Shown here: piece after piece, positions 8,347 to 11,983 of the stretch
Layout: each line of letters begins with the position of its first letter
How positions within the stretch are numbered: the first letter of the stretch is position 1
Source of the DNA: an uncultured Pyrinomonas sp.
GTDB taxonomy: Bacteria; Acidobacteriota; Blastocatellia; Pyrinomonadales; Pyrinomonadaceae
Assembly (NCBI GenBank): GCA_937135995.1
Contig: CAKZOF010000152.1
Coordinates: 1-11,983 of the forward strand
Length of the DNA stretch: 11,983 bases
Reading direction: 5' to 3'
The notes under the pieces: model-generated
What the model saw: the letters and a program-made list of their open reading frames with translations, nothing else
The model's database searches: none
Told to the model about the DNA's origin: nothing
Program-made: the position numbers and the translations under genes

Positions 8347-8467
8347 GCTGAGCGCGTTCCATCTTTCGACGATCTTCAGACGTTCCATCTTTCGACGATC
8401 TCCAGATAGGTCTTGAAAATCCAGCTTTTTCAATCATTGCTGAGCGCGTTCCATCTTTCGACGATCT
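8347..8467. repeat. Cluster of three direct repeats (21-bp core) upstream of uvrB
   Basis: A 21-bp core beginning CGTTCCATCTTTCGAC and ending GATCT occurs identically at 8355-8375, 8381-8401 and 8447-8467. Copies 1 and 2 are tandem 26-bp units (8355-8380, 8381-8406) with one mismatch. Copies 1 and 3 share 8 further bases upstream (GCTGAGCG), so 8347-8375 and 8439-8467 are identical over 29 bp. A 7-bp hairpin lies between copies 2 and 3. Spacing is irregular (5 bp, then 45 bp), so this is not a CRISPR array. It could be a dispersed intergenic repeat family, a MITE remnant or a protein-binding array. It lies wholly in the 259-bp gap between two genes. Confidence 0.9.
8413..8433. other. A/T-rich hairpin inside the repeat cluster
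   Basis: TTGAAAA (8413-8419) and TTTTCAA (8427-8433) are perfect inverted repeats around a 7-nt loop. Neither strand shows a T-run directly after the stem apart from the stem's own T bases, so termination is possible but weak. It lies between repeat copies 2 and 3 and may be part of the repeat unit. Confidence 0.5.
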
Positions 8468-8527
8468 CCCCATTCCAACGACAAACCCTTGTCGGTCGGT
8501 TCGTCGCTGCATGCACGTTCGGTTTGA

Positions 8528-8536
8528 TGGTATAAT
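8528..8536 (+). promoter_or_regulatory. Extended -10 promoter of uvrB
   Basis: TGG-TATAAT is a perfect -10 hexamer with the TG extension, 40 bp before the uvrB start codon. The -35 region about 17 bp upstream (TGCATG) is poor, which is usual for extended -10 promoters. Initiation near 8543 would give a leader of about 33 nt. An imperfect dyad (TTCG/CGAA with CGATC/GATCG, 8543-8563) lies at the expected start site and could be an operator; it does not match a LexA box that I recognise. Confidence 0.72.
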
Positions 8537-8575
8537 CACAGATTCGATCGTTTCCGAAGATCGGGTCAAGGGCTT

Positions 8576-10564
8576 ATGCCGTTCAAACTTCGCTCCGATT
8601 TCCGCCCGCAAGGCGATCAGCCGCAAGCCATCGAAGCGCTCGTGCGCGGTCTCAACGAAGGCGTCAAGGATCAAGTTTTGCTGGGCGCGACGGGAACAGG
8701 AAAAACTTTCACCGTCGCGTCGGTTATCGAGCGCGTGCAACGCCCGGCGCTCGTCATCGCGCACAACAAGACGCTTGCCGCGCAACTTTATCAAGAGTTT
8801 AAGAACTTCTTCCCTGAAAACGCCGTCGAGTATTTCGTCTCTTACTATGACTACTATCAACCAGAGGCTTACGTTCCGGCGACCGACACCTACATCGAAA
8901 AGGAGGCGACGATCAACGAGGAGATAGACCGGTTGCGGCTATCGGCGACGCGCGCGCTGTTCGAACGACGGGACGTCGTCGTCGTTGCGAGCGTCTCGTG
9001 CATTTATGGTCTAGGCGATCCGGATGCTTACTACGGCATGCTGATCTTCGTCGAACCGGGCCAGCGCATGGAACGCGATGAACTCCTGCGCAAGCTCGTC
9101 GAGCTACAGTACGAACGCTCGGACATCGAATTCGGACGCGGCACGTTTCGCGTGCGTGGCGATACGGTCGAAATCTATCCAAGCTATCAGGATCGAGCTT
9201 ATCGCGTTGAGTTCTGGGGCGACGAGATAGACGCCGTGTCAACGATCGATCCGTTGCTCGGCGAAGTGATTCACCGGCACGATGGGCGCGTTCCGATCTA
9301 TCCGCGCACGCACTACGTGATGTCGAAGCAGACGATTCGGCGCGCGATCCGCTCCATCCGCGAAGAGCTCGAATGGTGGGAGGCGCAGTTGATCGCCGAA
9401 GGCAAGCTCGTCGAAGCCCAGAGGCTCCATCAACGGACGATGTACGACCTCGAGATGATCAAGGAGATGGGCTTCTGTCGTGGGATCGAGAACTACTCGC
9501 GCCACCTGACGGGCCGACGCCCGGGCGAGCCGCCGCCGACGTTGCTCGACTACTTGCCGCGCGATACGGTCGTCATCATCGACGAATCGCACCAGACGAT
9601 CCCGCAGCTCCGCGGCATGTATCACGGCGATCAGACGCGCAAACGGACGCTCGTTGAATATGGCTTCCGCTTGCCGAGCGCGCTCGATAACCGCCCGCTC
9701 AACTTCGAGGAGTTCGAAGCGCGCATCGGACAGACGATCTACGTTTCGGCCACTCCCGGACCATACGAGCTTACCAAAACCGGAGGCGAAGTCGTCGAGC
9801 AGATCATCCGTCCGACCGGATTGATGGATCCCGAAGTGGAAGTCCGCCCCGTGCGCGGTCAGATAGACGACCTGTTGCACGAATGTCGCGTGCGCGCTGA
9901 GCGGCGCGAGCGCGTGCTGGTGACGACCTTGACCAAGAAGATGGCCGAGGACTTGACTGAATATTTCACGGAAGTCGGCGTGCGCGTCCGCTACCTTCAT
10001 TCCGATATCGAAACGCTCGAGCGCGTGCGCATCCTTCGCGACTTGAGGCGCGGCGAATTCGATGTGCTGGTCGGCATCAACCTGTTGCGTGAAGGGTTGG
10101 ATCTGCCGGAAGTCTCGCTCGTCGCCATCCTCGACGCTGACAAAGAAGGTTTCCTGCGGTCGGAATCTTCGCTCATTCAGACCATCGGCCGCGCCGCGCG
10201 CAACGTCAACGGCAAGGTGATCCTCTATGCCGACACGGTGACCGATTCGATGCGCCGCGCGATCGAGGAGACGCGCCGCCGTCGCGCCATTCAAGAGGCC
10301 TACAATCGCGAACACGGCATTACGCCCCAAACGATCGTCAAACCGATCGAAGCGACGCTGGTGACTGCTTACGAAGCCGATTACTTCAAAGTGCCGCTCG
10401 ACCTCGACGCCTTCGAGGAGTATTCGCCCGACCGTCTCGACGAGACGATCAAGCAGTTGGAGAAAGAGATGCGCGAAGCAGCGCGCACGCTGGAATTCGA
10501 GCGCGCCGCGGAGTTGCGCGATAAGATAAAATACCTGCGCGAACGGCAGTTGCAATTGACTTGA
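8576..10564 (+). CDS. uvrB: Excinuclease ABC subunit B (UvrB)
   Basis: UvrB is the damage-verifying helicase-like subunit of nucleotide excision repair: it is loaded by UvrA and then recruits UvrC. The product has 662 residues, normal for the family. It starts [20 protein letters not shown], the canonical N-terminus. Walker A is GATGTGKT (37-44). The tyrosine-rich beta-hairpin that clamps DNA is [12 protein letters not shown] (90-101). The Walker B/DEAD-like motif is IIDESH (D336, E337), followed by [20 protein letters not shown]. Helicase motifs V and VI are seen as [20 protein letters not shown] and QTIGRAARN. The C-terminal UVR domain that binds UvrC is at about 621-655 ([20 protein letters not shown]). 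The ribosome binding site is weak (AAGGG, 3 nt before the ATG). Nothing appears truncated. Confidence 0.98.
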   Translation: MPFKLRSDFRPQGDQPQAIEALVRGLNEGVKDQVLLGATGTGKTFTVASVIERVQRPALVIAHNKTLAAQLYQEFKNFFPENAVEYFVSYYDYYQPEAYVPATDTYIEKEATINEEIDRLRLSATRALFERRDVVVVASVSCIYGLGDPDAYYGMLIFVEPGQRMERDELLRKLVELQYERSDIEFGRGTFRVRGDTVEIYPSYQDRAYRVEFWGDEIDAVSTIDPLLGEVIHRHDGRVPIYPRTHYVMSKQTIRRAIRSIREELEWWEAQLIAEGKLVEAQRLHQRTMYDLEMIKEMGFCRGIENYSRHLTGRRPGEPPPTLLDYLPRDTVVIIDESHQTIPQLRGMYHGDQTRKRTLVEYGFRLPSALDNRPLNFEEFEARIGQTIYVSATPGPYELTKTGGEVVEQIIRPTGLMDPEVEVRPVRGQIDDLLHECRVRAERRERVLVTTLTKKMAEDLTEYFTEVGVRVRYLHSDIETLERVRILRDLRRGEFDVLVGINLLREGLDLPEVSLVAILDADKEGFLRSESSLIQTIGRAARNVNGKVILYADTVTDSMRRAIEETRRRRAIQEAYNREHGITPQTIVKPIEATLVTAYEADYFKVPLDLDAFEEYSPDRLDETIKQLEKEMREAARTLEFERAAELRDKIKYLRERQLQLT

Positions 10565-10588
10565 TAGACCGCAGGAGGACACGAGAAG

Positions 10589-10630
10589 GTGAGCAGTGCT
10601 TTTTCATTGCGCTTTGCGCAAGGAGGTTGA
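10589..10630 (+). CDS. Possible 13-residue leader peptide behind uvrB
   Basis: A GTG start at 10589 opens a 13-codon frame (peptide MSSAFSLRFAQGG) ending in TGA at 10628-10630. A perfect AGGAGG lies at 10573-10578, 10 nt before the start and 8 nt after the uvrB stop codon. Its last codons contain the AGGAGG of the next tiny frame, an arrangement that would allow translational coupling. No homologue is recognised, and a chance frame this short is common. The strong ribosome binding site is the only real support. Confidence 0.25.
   Translation: MSSAFSLRFAQGG
10607..10621 (+). other. Hairpin in the uvrB-aroC gap (first)
   Basis: TTGCGC (10607-10612) pairs perfectly with GCGCAA (10616-10621) across a TTT loop. 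The 3' arm runs into the AGGAGG at 10621-10626, sharing its first A. Together with the second hairpin 9 nt further on, it brackets this ribosome binding site. Confidence 0.45.
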
Positions 10631-10645
10631 CGGCCAGAATGGCCG
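10631..10645 (+). other. Hairpin in the uvrB-aroC gap (second)
   Basis: CGGCCA (10631-10636) pairs perfectly with TGGCCG (10640-10645) across a GAA loop. The ATG of the 23-codon frame (10639-10641) sits at the junction of loop and 3' arm, so the stem would hide the start codon when folded. There is no T-run, so it is unlikely to be a terminator. Confidence 0.45.
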
Positions 10646-10710
10646 CAGGAAAGTGCAAATGCGCGATGCATACCTGTTTCAGTGAGCGCCGAAGTTCCAG
10701 TTTAGATTGA
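10639..10710 (+). CDS. Possible 23-residue cysteine-containing peptide
   Basis: An ATG at 10639 opens a 23-codon frame ending in TGA at 10708-10710. The peptide begins MAAGKCKCAMHTCF and ends in a Ser/Arg-rich stretch. A perfect AGGAGG lies at 10621-10626, but the spacing of 12 nt is longer than ideal; an in-frame TTG at 10627 would be too close. The C-x-C-x(3)-H-x-C pattern could bind a metal and loosely recalls the N-terminus of bacterial metallothioneins, though it is much too short to be one. It may equally be a chance frame, a leader peptide for aroC or a decayed gene. No family is recognised. Confidence 0.3.
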   Translation: MAAGKCKCAMHTCFSERRSSSLD

Positions 10711-10770
10711 AAGAGAGCGTGCAGGAGAGCATAGGCTTCGGAAAGTTTTGACCCGAAGAGCGAACGATCA

Positions 10771-11940
10771 ATGTTTCGTTTCACCACCGCCGGAGAATCG
10801 CACGGGCGCGCGCTCGTCGCCATCGTCGAAGGTGTGCCCGCTGGAGTGCCCATCAGCGTTGAAGCGATCGATCGAGATCTGGAGCGCAGGCAGTGGGGCT
10901 ACGGGCGCGGCGGAAGGATGCGCATCGAGCGCGATCGCGTTCAGATTTTAAGCGGCATACGTCACGGGCGCGCGCTCGGTTCACCCATCGCCCTGATGAT
11001 CGAAAACCGCGACTGGCCCAATTGGCAAGAGGTGATGGCCATCGAGCCGCGCGACCTGCCGCCCGAAGACGCGCGCCAACTCAAGCGCCCGCGTCCCGGT
11101 CACGCCGATTTGGCTGGCGGGTTGAAGTATGGTGCGCGCGATCTGCGCGACATATTGGAACGGGCTTCGGCGCGCGAGTCGGCCGCGCGGGTCGCTTGCG
11201 GTGCCATCGCCAAACAGTTGCTCGTCGAGTTCGGCGTCGAAATCCGCAGTCACGTCGTCCAGCTCGGCGGTATTCCATCTGAACCGCTCGAACTCGACTG
11301 GGCCAGCATCGCCGCCATTCCGGACGATGCACCTTTGCGTTGCGGCGATGCGGAAGCGGAGAAAAGGATGATCGCGCGCGTCGACGAAGCACGGCGCGAC
11401 GGCGATACTTTGGGCGGGATCTTCGAAGTCGTTGGACGCGGCGTCGTCGTCGGTTTGGGTTCGCACGTCTCTTGGCGTGAGAAGCTCGATGGGCGTCTGG
11501 CGCAAGCCTTCATGTCGATTCCGGCGGTGAAAGCGGTCGAGATTGGATCAGGAGTGCGTGCCGCGTCGCTGCCCGGTTCACAAGTACACGACGAGATCGC
11601 CTACGATGCCGAAGCGAAGCGTTTCTTTCACCGGACCAATCGCGCAGGCGGCTTGGAAGGCGGCATCACCAACGGCGAAGAGCTTCGTGTGCGCGGCTAC
11701 TTGAAACCGATCTCGACGCTCCGGCGTCCTTTGCGTTCGGTCGACATCGAAACCAAGGAAGAGAGCGCGGCTGCTTACGAGCGTTCTGATACGACGGCCG
11801 TTCCGGCTGCCGGCGTGATCGGCGAAGCGATGATGGCTGCCGTGCTCGCCGTCGCGATGCGCGAAAAATTCGGCGGCGATAGCCTCGCCGAGATGAAACG
11901 CAACTTTCAAGCTTACCTCGATCAGTTGCGCGCATACTGA
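10771..11940 (+). CDS. aroC: Chorismate synthase
   Basis: AroC converts 5-enolpyruvylshikimate-3-phosphate to chorismate, the last step of the shikimate pathway, using reduced FMN as a cofactor that is not net consumed. The product has 389 residues, in the usual range of about 360-390. The three family signatures are present: [20 protein letters not shown] (from residue 8), [16 protein letters not shown] (130-145, including the conserved Arg and Ser) and [19 protein letters not shown] (338-356). The active-site His of GESHG and the basic residues of [12 protein letters not shown] are intact. The ATG at 10771 gives the typical [12 protein letters not shown] start; its ribosome binding site is weak (GAAGAG, 10 nt upstream). 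It follows uvrB on the same strand after a 206-bp gap with two tiny frames; no other aro gene is in view. Confidence 0.98.
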   Translation: MFRFTTAGESHGRALVAIVEGVPAGVPISVEAIDRDLERRQWGYGRGGRMRIERDRVQILSGIRHGRALGSPIALMIENRDWPNWQEVMAIEPRDLPPEDARQLKRPRPGHADLAGGLKYGARDLRDILERASARESAARVACGAIAKQLLVEFGVEIRSHVVQLGGIPSEPLELDWASIAAIPDDAPLRCGDAEAEKRMIARVDEARRDGDTLGGIFEVVGRGVVVGLGSHVSWREKLDGRLAQAFMSIPAVKAVEIGSGVRAASLPGSQVHDEIAYDAEAKRFFHRTNRAGGLEGGITNGEELRVRGYLKPISTLRRPLRSVDIETKEESAAAYERSDTTAVPAAGVIGEAMMAAVLAVAMREKFGGDSLAEMKRNFQAYLDQLRAY

Positions 11941-11958
11941 TCGAAAAGGGAACGTCGT

Positions 11959-11983
11959 TTGAAGGTGGATTCGCGTCCTGTTC
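11959..11983 (+). CDS. Possible start of a further gene, cut by window edge
   Basis: A TTG at 11959 opens a frame (M/L-KVDSRPV) that continues to the window edge without a stop. AAGGGA lies 7 nt upstream at 11946-11951, the right spacing for a ribosome binding site, and the start is 18 nt after the aroC stop. Only eight codons are visible, so neither the gene nor its product can be established. Confidence 0.3.

Noticed and set aside
8347..8467. CRISPR array
   Set aside because: Only three copies, two of them separated by 5 bp and the third by 45 bp, with no spacer-sized regular units and no cas gene in the window.
8479..8494. Hairpin CGACAA-ACCC-TTGTCG as a terminator of the AMIN/HEAT gene
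   Set aside because: The stem is perfect but short, lies more than 160 nt after the stop codon and is not followed by a T-run.
9239..10582. Minus-strand open frame of 447 codons opposite uvrB
   Set aside because: It is the mirror of strongly biased uvrB codons; the plus strand encodes every UvrB motif and the minus translation looks like no known protein.
10707..10737. TTGAAA with a downstream TAGGCT as an aroC promoter
   Set aside because: The spacing is 19 bp and the -10 match is poor, so it is not better than chance in this gap.

Overview
The window is a GC-rich (roughly 60% by eye), tightly packed bacterial chromosome segment made almost entirely of housekeeping genes. The mix of genes suggests a member of the Acidobacteriota, possibly class Blastocatellia: a secreted M1 aminopeptidase with a HEAT-repeat tail, a very small Fis-type HTH protein, a 297-residue SAICAR synthase and HrcA/CIRCE-controlled groESL. 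This assignment is an inference from protein character, not something the sequence proves.

Layout. The left part (1-2947) is read on the minus strand. In transcription order it holds purC (purine synthesis), an 81-residue Fis-type HTH protein, then groES and the first 374 codons of groEL, which runs off the left edge. A perfect CIRCE operator overlaps the end of a good sigma-70-like promoter just upstream of groES, so groESL is very probably a heat-shock operon repressed by HrcA. A 335-bp gap (2948-3282) separates purC from the right part and carries a purC promoter candidate.

The right part (3283-11983) is read on the plus strand. It holds a secreted zinc aminopeptidase of family M1 with a C-terminal HEAT region, an OmpR/PhoB-type response regulator with no kinase beside it, a membrane-anchored protein with an AMIN-like N-terminus and a HEAT-like C-terminus, uvrB (nucleotide excision repair) and aroC (chorismate synthase). 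A possible further gene starts at the right edge.

The genes do not form one pathway. The parts not explained by known genes are: (i) a 121-bp cluster of direct repeats with an internal hairpin at 8347-8467, upstream of uvrB; (ii) the 206-bp uvrB-aroC gap, which holds two tiny reading frames, each behind a perfect AGGAGG, with two hairpins and a Cys-rich 23-residue peptide; (iii) a terminator that ends 5 nt before the start codon of the AMIN/HEAT gene; and (iv) overlapping alternative hairpins ahead of the response regulator. No mobile element, CRISPR array, rRNA or tRNA was recognised. I see no convincing new defence or biosynthetic system; the two non-coding regions are the best leads.
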